64,000 bases of DNA from DASTFP01 sp963816855 (GTDB lineage: Bacteria; Verrucomicrobiota; Verrucomicrobiia; Chthoniobacterales; Terrimicrobiaceae), in the NCBI GenBank assembly GCA_963816855.1, contig CAWFMA010000003.1:415101-479100 (forward strand). Direction: 5' to 3'. Below are positions 1 to 8,818 of this stretch, in pieces. Numbering within the stretch: the first letter of the stretch is position 1; the number at the start of each line of letters is the position of its first letter. Made by a program: the position numbers and the translations under genes. Below the pieces are notes generated by a model. The model was not told the DNA's origin. It made no database searches and was given only the letters and a program-made list of their open reading frames with translations.

Positions 1-1
1 G

Positions 2-115
2 AAGTCCAGCAAACAAATCGAGCGGTGCGTGATCTCGAGCTTCCAAGTCGCCGAGAGCATGGGCTTTAAGGGCGACTTTCGCAAATCGGAGCACTTATTG
101 CGGTTGGGAGAATAA
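2..115 (+). CDS. C-terminal 37 residues of a small conserved protein, cut by the window edge
   Basis: The open frame enters from the left edge and ends at TAA. The tail contains VAESMGFKGDFRK followed by HLLRLGE, which resembles the end of small conserved proteins often found in accessory DNA. I cannot name a function. The stop codon overlaps the ATG of a following open frame (TAATG). Confidence 0.5.
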   Translation, partial: KSSKQIERCVISSFQVAESMGFKGDFRKSEHLLRLGE

Positions 116-485
116 TGGTCCACTTCAAAATAATCCAGGGGCAAACAGAGCGACAACGCTGTTGGCGCAGCAATCTCAAACGTCCGGGCTTCGATCCAAT
201 CACGGAAATCATCCGGAATTTGTTTCGTTTTCATATGAGGGGACGAGCAACATCAATGCCAAAAAACTTCTGCAAAATCTTGCAAGCGTTGAATTACCAG
301 GGTGATAACTTTCTCCCAGTAAACCCGGCTCGCGGAGAAAAATGGGCTGGAACTAAAGCCATTTCGAGCTCCCTATCAGGCAATGCGTTATTCTCTGAGA
401 CCTGCAACCTATGAAGATCGCGCTGTAATCGAACGTCTTCGACGTGGCCCGTGGTTGCTGAGCCTGGGGTGGGTAAGCGTCACTA
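116..485. other. No supported gene
   Basis: A 99-codon open frame starts at 115 on the plus strand. Its composition (Arg, Cys and Asn rich) and lack of any familiar motif give no reason to call it a gene. Nothing else recognisable lies here. Confidence 0.4.
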
Positions 486-883
486 GTGATGACTGCACTC
501 TTTAGAAAAGTCGATTGCCATAGCATCCCGGTTGCAGACCTTGATGCGGCGCTCGCCTTCTATTGTGACGGACTTGGTCATGAGCTGATTTGGCGCGATG
601 ATTCGGCGGCGGGATTAAGGCTGCCAGACTCCGATGCGGAACTGGTGCTACACAAGAGGAGCGGCCTATCGAGACCGACCTTTTGGTTGCTTCGGTCCCA
701 GCTGCGATCAGCAGATTTGTTGAAGAGGGCGGGAAGGTGGTTGTAGGGCCATTCGAGATTCGAATCGGTTTGTGCGCCGTGATCGAGGACCCATGGCACA
801 ATCGACTAGTCATTCTCGATTCATCGAAAGGATATCTCCGAACCGATGGAGAAGGGAATGTCGTTGGGAGCGGTGCCGCCTAA
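486..883 (+). pseudogene. Glyoxalase/VOC-fold protein, broken by one frameshift
   Basis: The frame starts ATGATG and encodes a typical VOC N-terminal half (VDCHSIPVADLDAALAFYCD, then GLGHELIWRDD). Near position 655-662 the conserved reading moves to another frame, which gives RPIETDLLVASVPAA and then the second half ending VIEDPWHNRLVILDSSKG. Together about 130 residues remain, the usual size of a single-domain vicinal-oxygen-chelate protein. Such proteins act as lyases, isomerases, dioxygenases or resistance proteins; the substrate cannot be read from the sequence. One indel would restore the gene, so a sequencing error is possible. Confidence 0.75.
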
Positions 884-942
884 CACCTGCCGCAGGCGAA
901 CCAGTCGATGCACTCGCCAAGGACAACTCGGAAACGCATGGA

Positions 943-1047
943 ACCCATGTCATTGAACCGATGCAGTGCAAGTCGGTCGCGGTGGCTGCCGACGGGCAAC
1001 AAATGGACCTTCGTGTTGGAGAAAGTGGTCCGGGACGGCAGAAGTGA
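943..1047 (+). pseudogene. Eroded start of an ATP-dependent DNA ligase (small duplicate remnant)
   Basis: VIEPMQCKSVA followed, after a frame change, by a WTF-like segment matches the N-terminus of the larger ligase remnant at 2.17 kb (VIEPMQCKPVTALP). Only about 30 codons are recognisable. It is either a partial duplication or debris of a second ligase gene. Confidence 0.4.
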
Positions 1048-1164
1048 AGCATGAGCTTCCGCATGAAGACTGCGTCGAGACCTGACGACTTCCTTCCCGG
1101 CGGTTCTGAATTGAATGACCAAATGAACACGGAACGACGCCTTTCGTGCGGGACTCAGATCTCG

Positions 1165-1911
1165 TTATCTGGTGATAGTCTGCGCGCTGTAAATCATGAT
1201 CTCCGGAGGAGCTACTTTCTGGGGAAGAACTTGAAACAAATCACCTTCCCAGCCGTTCCCGACCGCATCCCAAATTGATGCAGCATTCAAAAAGAGCCGT
1301 TCATGGGCCTTGTTCTTGGCCTGAGCGGCACCGGCAAGCTTCGATTCCTTCGCGGCCCGGGTGAAATCGAGGTTAAGCAAAGCTTGCCTGAAGTTGGGAG
1401 CTTTCGCCAGAGACCAGCCGTAAAAATAGCTCACGCAGGCAACCTGGGCCTGCGATGGCATGGAAATGAAGGTCTCGAGCGGCAGCCAATTCTCCAGCTC
1501 CGATTTGAGCTTTACCTTTAGCACGGCGGCCATCTTGTCGATCACAGCGTCCCGATGCATGCGCATCTTGCACACGTCGGCGTAACCATCTCCCGCCGGG
1601 GTATTCTCGAGGTTGGCATTTGGATAGTATCGGCGCAGCAACTTTGACGCTGCGTCCCAATCGGCTCGCAACAGCTCGTCGGTTGGCTGACCTTTCGTTG
1701 CCGGATCATAGAACATGAATTTGTAATCCGGTGCGGTCGCGGTATCGCGGCTTATCAAAAGGATTCCGATCCCGCAGGTAACATCCTGCTTGGCGGTCTC
1801 GGAAGCGCGATTGTTGTACATGTGCAATACCATTGCCTCGTGAGCGACGGTAAACTGCAAAAGGTAATCCCACGCCGCCTGGGTCATGTAATCTGGTTTC
1901 TGAGTTGCCAT
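1165..1911 (-). CDS. T4-lysozyme-like muramidase (GH24-like)
   Basis: A 248-residue protein without a signal peptide. The N-terminal region has the T4-lysozyme pattern: Glu25 in TVAHEAMVLHMYNN as candidate catalytic acid, then Thr45 in DVTCGIGILL, matching the Glu and Thr of the family's Glu-Asp-Thr triad. The Asp position is not obvious because a short insertion separates the two motifs. Enzymes of this fold cleave the MurNAc-GlcNAc bond of peptidoglycan. The protein is longer than phage T4 lysozyme (164 aa). No holin or phage structural gene is next to it, so it may be a domesticated phage enzyme or part of a toxin or secretion system. Specific function is inferred. Confidence 0.6.
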   Translation of the reverse strand: MATQKPDYMTQAAWDYLLQFTVAHEAMVLHMYNNRASETAKQDVTCGIGILLISRDTATAPDYKFMFYDPATKGQPTDELLRADWDAASKLLRRYYPNANLENTPAGDGYADVCKMRMHRDAVIDKMAAVLKVKLKSELENWLPLETFISMPSQAQVACVSYFYGWSLAKAPNFRQALLNLDFTRAAKESKLAGAAQAKNKAHERLFLNAASIWDAVGNGWEGDLFQVLPQKVAPPEIMIYSAQTITR

Positions 1912-2167
1912 TGATCCAGCCTCCGCTGATAGGAAATCGCTTTTGGCCCTCCGCGGCGTTGGCCGGGAGTCTTAAGAAGGTGTGCGCTTCTGCGTCCAGA
2001 GTGACAAAAGTGGGCCCGGAAGTCAAACGCGGTCGCCGGAGAGATGACGGATGCGTGGATCAATCTGGCCTTTTCAGTTTGGCTCCAAAAGATATCGACC
2101 AATCGGAGGCGAAGACGACGAAGGGCAAAACAATTCCAAATCGCACAGAAGCTGCGTTATCGAGCCG

Positions 2168-2590
2168 ATGCAGTGCAAGCCGGTCACGGCATTGCCGGCG
2201 GGCGAGAATTGGATCTTTGAGATCAAGTTCGACGGCTATCGTTGCATCGCATCGCCGTGAAGAGAGGCAGAGAGGTCACGCTTTTCTCTCGCCATAAGAA
2301 AGTGTTCAACAAAAGCCTCTTCTGCGTTGTCGAGGTGCTCGCATCGCTAGACGGCGATTTCGTTCTCGACGGAGAACTTGTCGCCTTGGATCACAAGGCA
2401 AACCTTCATTGAAAGTTATACAAGACGCTTTTTCGGTTACGATTTATTTTTACGCCTTTGATTTACTGCACCGAACGGCGACTTGTCGGTGAGTTTGCCT
2501 TTTTCCCGCCGTCGGACGCTGCTGGAAAGTCTCCTTGCCGCGCCCGAGGATCCGCTGCGCCTGTGTTCATTGTTGCAGGCGCCATCCTTC
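2168..2590 (+). pseudogene. ATP-dependent DNA ligase (LigD-ligase type), N-terminal half, multiply frameshifted
   Basis: The first frame reads MQCKPVTALPAGENW then FEIKFDGYR, which holds the KxDG adenylation motif. A few-base insertion near 2250 moves the reading to IAVKRGREVTLFSRH and LDGDFVLDGELVALD, and further shifts give IYFYAFDLLHR and LSVSLPFSRRRTLLESLLAA. Homology stops after the LLQAPS segment, so the second half of the nucleotidyl-transferase domain and the OB domain are missing. The ligase domain of LigD acts in end joining; here it is dead. At least three frame breaks plus truncation make a simple sequencing error unlikely. Confidence 0.75.
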
Positions 2591-2953
2591 GCTTCAACTA
2601 AGCCGGCATTCTGCATCAGGCGGAGGATCGCCCCGCGCTCGCGCGGCTCGTTCGCACGATATCGCCGGTTGTTAGTTGGTCTCAATGCCGCCCAACCGCA
2701 CAACCGGTGATCGATGCAGGTTAGGGCGTTGGAAAACTGTGAAAAGCCAGTCAGCCATCGTCAAAGGGGTGCGCGGATTGACAACTGATCCATTTGCGCC
2801 AGCGGCCATGATGACATGACGGGCTCCGCCCACTCCGAGAAGTTGCTGAAGCCAGAGGGTGATTGGCAAGAGACGAGAAGTATCGGCCAATTCGCGGAGA
2901 GACGAACGTCGGTCTTGTGGGCCAAGTTGAAAAGAGGAAGATGCGAAATACCT
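2591..2953. other. No supported gene
   Basis: Open frames on both strands cross this stretch but none has a recognisable motif. The plus-strand frame of the next gene runs into it from 2816, but that extension looks like untranslated leader. Confidence 0.4.
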
Positions 2954-3418
2954 ATGAAAACTCTCGAAGATATTCTCACTCGGCATCCGTTTTGGAATAA
3001 CCTTCCACCGCAATACTTTCCTATGCTGATTGAAGCCGCTATGATTGAGAACTTCCGGCCTGGCGAACAGATTTTGAAGAAAGGTTACCATGCGGACCGT
3101 TTTTATTTGATTCATCACGGTAAAGTCGCTTTGGAGACGGCATACGTTCCTGGAGAAGGCTTCATTACAGTTCAAACGCTCGGCGCTGGCGAGGCGCTCG
3201 GTTGGTCCTGGCTTTTTCCTCCTCACCAGTGGCATTTCAGCGCGGAGGCGGTCGAGCCGACTGAAACCGTTGTCTTCAAGGCGGATGCACTGCGTAACAA
3301 AGCAAAAGAAACCCCTGCTTTCGGATATGATCTTGCCCTGCGGGTGGGTGCCATCATGATGCAGCAGTTGCAATCCACGCGAATACGGCTCCTGGATATC
3401 TGTGAGGTGTCACAATGA
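2954..3418 (+). CDS. Cyclic-nucleotide-binding (CRP-like) single-domain protein
   Basis: I chose the ATG giving MKTLEDILTRHPFWNNLPPQ, the normal start of cNMP-binding domains, rather than the longer frame beginning at 2816. A purine-rich stretch (AGAGGAAG) lies upstream. The 154-residue protein contains the beta-roll pattern: FRPGEQILKKGYHADRFYLI, a GEALG turn, then an alpha-helical tail with RIRLLDI. There is no C-terminal helix-turn-helix, so it is not a complete CRP/FNR regulator; it is probably a sensor or regulatory subunit. The phosphate-binding Arg is not clear, so the ligand is unknown. The last 178 bp are repeated on the far side of the adjacent SulP gene. Confidence 0.75.
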   Translation: MKTLEDILTRHPFWNNLPPQYFPMLIEAAMIENFRPGEQILKKGYHADRFYLIHHGKVALETAYVPGEGFITVQTLGAGEALGWSWLFPPHQWHFSAEAVEPTETVVFKADALRNKAKETPAFGYDLALRVGAIMMQQLQSTRIRLLDICEVSQ

Positions 3419-3422
3419 TAAC
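3245..3422 (+). repeat. 178-bp direct repeat, copy 1 (3' part of the CNB gene)
   Basis: This stretch recurs at 5409-5586 with the same orientation and no gaps, differing at scattered, mostly synonymous positions. The pair brackets the SulP transporter gene. Confidence 0.85.
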
Positions 3423-3566
3423 ATGATCGCATCAGGGATGCCGCACAGGGCTGCCATGCAACTCCCCTGTAGCCAACCCGTAATTTCTCAAGCAGCTTCG
3501 CATCGACAAAGAGCTCATCAGGAAACCATGACCCGGAAGGGCGGAATTGTGGTGTTGCTCCATGGG

Positions 3567-5303
3567 TTATCCGCTTCCCGCGAGCACCTGGTTTGCGCGG
3601 ACTAGGGCATCATCAAATGTTGCGCAGAAATTCCTGCGCCCGATAACCTCGACAAAGCCGGCTTTGCGGAGCATGTCGAGTGGCTGGCGGTGCAGTCCGC
3701 TCAAGATCACGGTTCCGCGGGCCTGCTGCATACGCTCGACAATGCTCTCCAGGGCATTCAGCGCAGTGGCATCCATCGCGCTAACCAAGTGCAGGCGCAG
3801 AATGAGCACGCGCGGCAGCTTGCCGATGCGTTGCATGGCGTCCTCCATTTTTTCCGCCGCGCCAAAGAGGAACGGACCAAAGATGCGATAAACGAGGACA
3901 CCATTCGGAATCTTCTTTCCTTGGGCCATTTGCTCCGGGGATTCGAGAACGTCCTGATCCGTCACCAGGGAGACTTCCGTCGTCTCCGAAACCCGGTGGA
4001 TGAACAAGACCGCGGCAAGCACCATGCCCACTTCAACCGCCACGACGAGATCGAAAATTACCGTTAGGACAAAGGTCGCAAGGAGTACGACGGCATCGCT
4101 GCGGGGCATCAACCGGAGACGCCGGAACTCGTGCCACTCACCCATTCGAAACGCCACCATCACGAGGACGGCAGACATCGCCGCGACGGGAATGTAGATG
4201 GCATGGCGGGCGAAAACCAGCACCACGAGCAGTAGCGTGAGGCTATGGACGATTCCGGCAATCGGAGTTCGCCCCCCATTGTTTACGTTGGCAGACGTAC
4301 GGGCGATGGCTCCAGTAGCCGGAAGCCCACCAAAGAACGGACAAACGATGTTTGCGACACCCTGCGCAATAAGTTCCGTGTTGCTGTCATGCCGGTCGCC
4401 GGAGAGTCCATCAGCCACCACCGCGGAAAGCAGGGACTCTATAGCCCCAAGCAGCGCGATCGTCATCGCCGGCTCAATAAGAAATCGGATTCGTTCCAGG
4501 CTGAAATCCGGTAATTGAAATGGCGGCAATCCCAGTGGGATGGCGCCAGGTCCAAACTTCGAACCAATGGTCTCAAGGCCCAGTTTCTGCTCTAGGCCGA
4601 AGAGCGCCACGGCTGCCGCCGCAGCCAGCATTGCCACAACGGATCCAGGAACGCGCTTGATGCCGAGCCTTGGCCAGAAGTTGATGAGCAAGACACAAGC
4701 CAACGCAAGCCCCAACGATGCGCGATGGAAATGCGAGAGGTTTTCCCAAATCCATTGCAGCTTGTGAAGAAACTCGCGCGGCGGCGGCGTTTCGGCGTGA
4801 ATGCCAAGAAAATCTGCCGCTTGCGTCGCCATTATGGAAACCGCGATGCCGGTGGTGAACCCGCTCGTGACCGGCCAAGGAATGAATTTGATCAGGGTGC
4901 CCATGCGGGCAAAACCCATCGCAATAAGGATTCCTCCGGCCATCAGCGTAGCCAAGATCAGGCCCGAGTATCCGTGTTTCTCGATGATCAACAGAACGAT
5001 CGGTATAAATGCCGCAGTAGGACCGCCGATCTGTACGCGGCTTCCACCGAGGCTGGAAATCACCAGACCGGCAAAAATGGCGGTAAATAATCCGATCGCT
5101 GGTGGGGGGTAAGGCGTCCCCATACCGCTGGGGACGCTGGCAATGCCGAGGGCGAGAGCCAGCGGAAGGGCGATGAGACCGACTGTGATGCCTGCCATGA
5201 CATCCGCGAGAAGATCGCTCCGTCCGTATGGCTGCTTGAAAATCTCGAGGAGCCTTGGGCGGAAGAGCGGCTTCGCGTTGAACGTATCAGAACGTGTCTT
5301 CAT
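3567..5303 (-). CDS. SulP-family inorganic anion transporter with C-terminal STAS domain
   Basis: A 578-residue polytopic protein. Residues about 20-430 form the SulP membrane domain, with hallmarks GITVGLIALPLALALGIASV and a signature region with LGGSRVQIGGPTAAF. The last 120 residues are a STAS domain (VLILRLHLVSAMDATALNAL). SulP proteins move sulfate, bicarbonate or dicarboxylates across the inner membrane; the substrate here is not determined. No carbonic anhydrase is adjacent, although a dead one lies at 34.3 kb. The gene is convergent with the CNB gene and is flanked by the direct repeat, so it may have been inserted into or beside a duplicated CNB locus. Confidence 0.9.
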   Translation of the reverse strand: MKTRSDTFNAKPLFRPRLLEIFKQPYGRSDLLADVMAGITVGLIALPLALALGIASVPSGMGTPYPPPAIGLFTAIFAGLVISSLGGSRVQIGGPTAAFIPIVLLIIEKHGYSGLILATLMAGGILIAMGFARMGTLIKFIPWPVTSGFTTGIAVSIMATQAADFLGIHAETPPPREFLHKLQWIWENLSHFHRASLGLALACVLLINFWPRLGIKRVPGSVVAMLAAAAAVALFGLEQKLGLETIGSKFGPGAIPLGLPPFQLPDFSLERIRFLIEPAMTIALLGAIESLLSAVVADGLSGDRHDSNTELIAQGVANIVCPFFGGLPATGAIARTSANVNNGGRTPIAGIVHSLTLLLVVLVFARHAIYIPVAAMSAVLVMVAFRMGEWHEFRRLRLMPRSDAVVLLATFVLTVIFDLVVAVEVGMVLAAVLFIHRVSETTEVSLVTDQDVLESPEQMAQGKKIPNGVLVYRIFGPFLFGAAEKMEDAMQRIGKLPRVLILRLHLVSAMDATALNALESIVERMQQARGTVILSGLHRQPLDMLRKAGFVEVIGRRNFCATFDDALVRANQVLAGSG

Positions 5304-5408
5304 CCAAGTGACTTTCGGCGCTTCTCTTGTCTGATGTCAGTGAACTGGACGCTCCTCGTAGTCTTTGCGAACGCCCTCAAACTCGGCAATAAATTCCTCC
5401 TCGCTGCC

Positions 5409-5586
5409 GAGGTTGTCGAGCCGACCGAAGCCGTCGTCTTCAAGGCGGATGCACTGCGTAACAAAGCAAAAGAAATCCCCGCTTTCGGATACGATCTTGC
5501 CCTGCGGGTAGGTGCCATAATGATGCAGCAGTTGCAATCCACGCGAATACGGCTCCTGGATATTTGTGAGGTGACACACTGATAAC
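5409..5586 (+). pseudogene. Truncated copy of the CNB gene 3' end (direct repeat, copy 2)
   Basis: It encodes VVEPTEAVVFKADALRNKAK and continues to RIRLLDICEVTH, nearly identical to the C-terminus of the CNB protein. The first two thirds of the domain, including the beta-roll, are absent. The sequence upstream is unrelated to the intact gene. Confidence 0.8.
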
Positions 5587-5821
5587 GAGCCTGTCGCATT
5601 CATCGCCCTTTTTGCTCATCGGCAGAGCTTGGGTAACCACTCGCTTTAAGCACGGCCTCGCCACTGAGGATTTCCGCCGGGCACGTAGTTAAAGAGGTTA
5701 CGCTCCATTGCCTGTGCGAGCAAGTGCAGCGCGGTATCAACACCTCTCGTCTACTATATCACCGACACTTGGACGCGTGGCTCAAGGAACTCGATGAACT
5801 AGTAGTCAAGAAGCTACGGAA

Positions 5822-5941
5822 ATGAATCAGACACTGGAGGCCGGCGTTGTGCTGCCAGTGGACCTGGAAGCGACGCACCCGTACGTGCTTGAGTTCGTTA
5901 GCCTTGAAGAGTTGCAGGCGCAAGCGCTATCCTCTCATTGA
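5822..5941 (+). CDS. Possible 39-residue small protein just upstream of pap
   Basis: ATG to TGA encodes 39 residues beginning MNQTLEAGVVLPVDLEATHP. The ATG overlaps the stop of another open frame (AATGA) whose tail reads HLDAWLKELDELVVKKLRK, and the stop lies about 20 bases before the next gene. Overlap and position are the only support; no family is recognised. Confidence 0.25.
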   Translation: MNQTLEAGVVLPVDLEATHPYVLEFVSLEELQAQALSSH

Positions 5942-5962
5942 CTCATATTTCTGGATCGGATT

Positions 5963-7474
5963 GTGAAAAAACAAAGCGCTTTATGGCTTAAGAACATCGA
6001 TCTGTCACGGGAGGTCGCCAAAGCTGAGTACAAGAGGCTAAAAGGCGACGCGGACGTGAAGTTAGCCGCCTTGCAGCGAGAGGTTAAAGCCCTAGGCATC
6101 CCTGTCATTGTTGTCTTTGAGGGGTGGAGCGCGGCCGGCAAGGGTACGCTGATCAACGAATTGATTCTGCCTCTTGACCCACGGGGGTTCACCGTCCACA
6201 GCGCGAGCAGTCCGACGGAGGAGCAGGCATTCTACCCGTTTCTGTGGCGCTTCTGGAAGCGGACGCCGACCCGCGGGCGGCTGGCCATTTTCGATCGGAG
6301 TTGGAATCGCCGGGTCGTGACCGACCGGGTCGAGGGGCAGGTCAAGGGGAGACGACTCCGCCAGGCGTTCGAGGACATCCGCTCGTTCGAGGGGCAGCTG
6401 GTCGACGAAGGGGTGGTCATTGTCAAGTGCTTCCTCCACATCTCGAAGAATGAGCAAAAGCGGCGCTTTGACGCTCTGCGCGCGAGCGCAGCCACAGCCT
6501 GGCGGGTGACCAAGGACGACCTGCGGCAGCATCAGCGGTACGCCGAGTACCTGGCGGCCGCAGAGGACATGCTAACCGAGACTGACGCCGACTATGCCCC
6601 TTGGACCGTCGTCGAGGCTCACGACCGGCGGTTCGCGACGCTCAAGATTTTCGCTACGGTGATCGACGCGCTGGAGCGGGGCGTCGCGGCCGCGAGCCCG
6701 AAGGCCGACAACCCGCCGACGCCGCCTTTCCAGCCGGCCCCGGCGGTCAATGCCTTCAAGACGAGCGCGCTCGACCAGGTGGACCTGTCCCTGTCATTAA
6801 CCCCCGAAGAGTACGCTACCCGGCTGAAGAAGGCCCAGGCGAAGCTTCGCGAGCTGCAGCACCAGATCTACCTGCGGCGCGTGCCCGTTGTCATCGCGTA
6901 CGAGGGGTGGGACGCGGCCGGCAAGGGGGGCAATATCCGCCGACTGACGCAGAACCTAGATCCGCGGGGGTATGAGGTTGTGCCCGTCGCGGCCCCAAAC
7001 GACATCGAGAAGGCTCACCACTACCTGTGGCGTTTCTGGGCGCAGATGCCCAAGGCTGGGCACATCACGATCTTCGATCGGACGTGGTACGGCCGCGTTC
7101 TGGTCGAACGGGTGGAGGGGTTCTGCACGGAGGCTCAGTGGCGGCGGGCATACCGGGAGATCAGCGGGATGGAGCAGCAACTGGTGCACTTCGGGACGGT
7201 CCTGCTAAAGTTCTGGCTGCACATCGACCCCGACGAGCAGTTGCGACGGTTTCGGGAGCGGCAGGAAATCGCCCACAAGCAGTGGAAGATCACCGACGAG
7301 GATTGGCGAAATCATGAGAAGCTGGATCATTACCGCGACGCCGTTGAGGAGATGTTGCACCGCACCACCACGCCGTACGCACCATGGACGATCGTCGAAT
7401 CGAACTGCAAACGGTATGCCCGCGCCAAGGTCCTGGAGACCGTCTGCGAGGCGATCCGCCAGCGCCTGGAGTGA
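5963..7474 (+). CDS. pap: Polyphosphate:AMP phosphotransferase (two-domain PPK2)
   Basis: A 503-residue protein with two tandem PPK2 domains. The first has the Walker A loop VFEGWSAAGKG near residue 54 and the lid/Walker B region AIFDRSWNRRVV; the second has AYEGWDAAGKGGNIRR and ITIFDRTWYGRVL. The tandem form is typical of class II PPK2, which phosphorylates AMP to ADP from polyphosphate, with only the C-terminal domain fully canonical. The chosen start is GTG, in good register with the N-terminal helix. The gene is GC-richer than its flanks, which may indicate transfer. A second, single-domain PPK2 lies at 15.7 kb, so this genome has two ways of using polyphosphate. Confidence 0.9.
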   Translation: MKKQSALWLKNIDLSREVAKAEYKRLKGDADVKLAALQREVKALGIPVIVVFEGWSAAGKGTLINELILPLDPRGFTVHSASSPTEEQAFYPFLWRFWKRTPTRGRLAIFDRSWNRRVVTDRVEGQVKGRRLRQAFEDIRSFEGQLVDEGVVIVKCFLHISKNEQKRRFDALRASAATAWRVTKDDLRQHQRYAEYLAAAEDMLTETDADYAPWTVVEAHDRRFATLKIFATVIDALERGVAAASPKADNPPTPPFQPAPAVNAFKTSALDQVDLSLSLTPEEYATRLKKAQAKLRELQHQIYLRRVPVVIAYEGWDAAGKGGNIRRLTQNLDPRGYEVVPVAAPNDIEKAHHYLWRFWAQMPKAGHITIFDRTWYGRVLVERVEGFCTEAQWRRAYREISGMEQQLVHFGTVLLKFWLHIDPDEQLRRFRERQEIAHKQWKITDEDWRNHEKLDHYRDAVEEMLHRTTTPYAPWTIVESNCKRYARAKVLETVCEAIRQRLE

Positions 7475-8818
7475 GCCCTGAGGTTGGTGATCGACGACCA
7501 AAATCCCTTTGTCGGCACATCTTCTCAATCTCCCGAGCACGAGGGTGATGGATTACCTCCCGAGAAAGCGCCTCGAGACTCAACTCGCATCCGGTGGTTA
7601 ACTCCGGTTTCCTCTACCTTGGCGCCCGCCCGCATCGCTACGCGAAGCGTTGCGGGCAAGTCTTGGCGAGGGCGCAACGAAACGATTGCGCCTGGAGATT
7701 TGATTGGCCTTGGACCTGCTGGCTTTCAAGGGAGGCTCTTGGAGGAAAACAAAAAATGCTTTGTGGCAATCGAAGCCATCAAGATGAAAGCGCCAGCCAT
7801 TACGGCCAGGATAGTCCTTGGGTTGCGTGCTCGAGCTATCTTGGTGGGGAAGCGGGAACCTGATTGCGTTCCGGCGGCTTGCAAGCCTTCGCGCGACTGT
7901 CTTGGCCGGCTAATCGCGTTCACCACTTCCCTCGTAGAGCGCCCATAGAATCGCCTGGCGATCGATTAACCGAAACAATGACCCGCATGAGGCAGTAAAA
8001 TGGCTCGAGCGCGCCTACGGCGCGCCCCAGGTGCTTACTCGCAACTACTAGGCGCAGGAGATAAGCAGATACAGGCCGAGCTCTCCTGGGAGTTATTCGA
8101 TGACAACTCGGCTGGCACCGCCCGAGGGCGACTCGAATGTGGCGGTCAGCCTCCAGCAAAAATCAGGGTACCCTTCTCCGCTGATTGCCGATTTTCCGGT
8201 TCCAGAAAATGCGCCATTTCGGGTGGTAGAAGTCCTGGTTCCGACCCTCGAAGGGTACTTTCCATGCACGGGATCGAATCTGGAAATCGGTGCCGATCTA
8301 ATCCCTGATTTTTGGCATTTTTGGCCATTGGGAATCAAGGACTTACAAGGGCAAAATGAAGGGGTCCGCTGCCCGACCATCTCGAAGGACCAGGTTTTGG
8401 AGATTCTGCCGGATGCTACGGTACTCCCTCCGGCAGAACAGGGCGACGTGACGTGATTCTACTGATCGATAGGGCCACCGGGAGCGGCTCCCGGTCTGGC
8501 ATAAAAGAGATCCTTCAGGCTGTGGGCGGAGGGGCGTTCCTGAGGTCGTTAGCTGAGGGGGCTCGTCACCCTCCGCAGTGCCTTCTCGGCATCCGCCGCC
8601 ACCGATAAACGACCCGCCCCAAATGCGATACTCGCCTGCGGGAGTTCTGCTGAAGGCCCAGAACAAGGGCGAGCTGCGGGTCACGATGATTCCAGTTCGA
8701 TCCTTGGATGTTTCGGGCACGAAGCAGGTTGTCAAAAGGGTGGATGCAGTCCTCTCGTTGCATGTTTACGGACGTGGTCTGCGGTCTGTTCTTGTTGTTG
8801 GCTTACCGCTTAAGTTTA
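7475..8818. other. Long stretch without a supported gene
   Basis: About 1.3 kb with only short open frames rich in Arg, Ser and Pro. No recognisable domain was found in six frames. A segment at 8222-8283 resembles one at 10028-10090. This is probably an eroded region. Confidence 0.5.
8222..8283. repeat. Diverged dispersed repeat, copy A
   Basis: About 60 bases align by eye with 10028-10090, sharing blocks such as gttccg, cctcgaag/gctcgaag and tactttcca/tacttttca at roughly 70% identity. Neither copy is in a recognised gene. Confidence 0.4.

Noticed and set aside
3528..3605. Possible alpha/beta-hydrolase N-terminus (GGIVVLLHGLSAS)
   Set aside because: Only 25 codons, overlapping the SulP gene on the other strand; too short to separate from chance.
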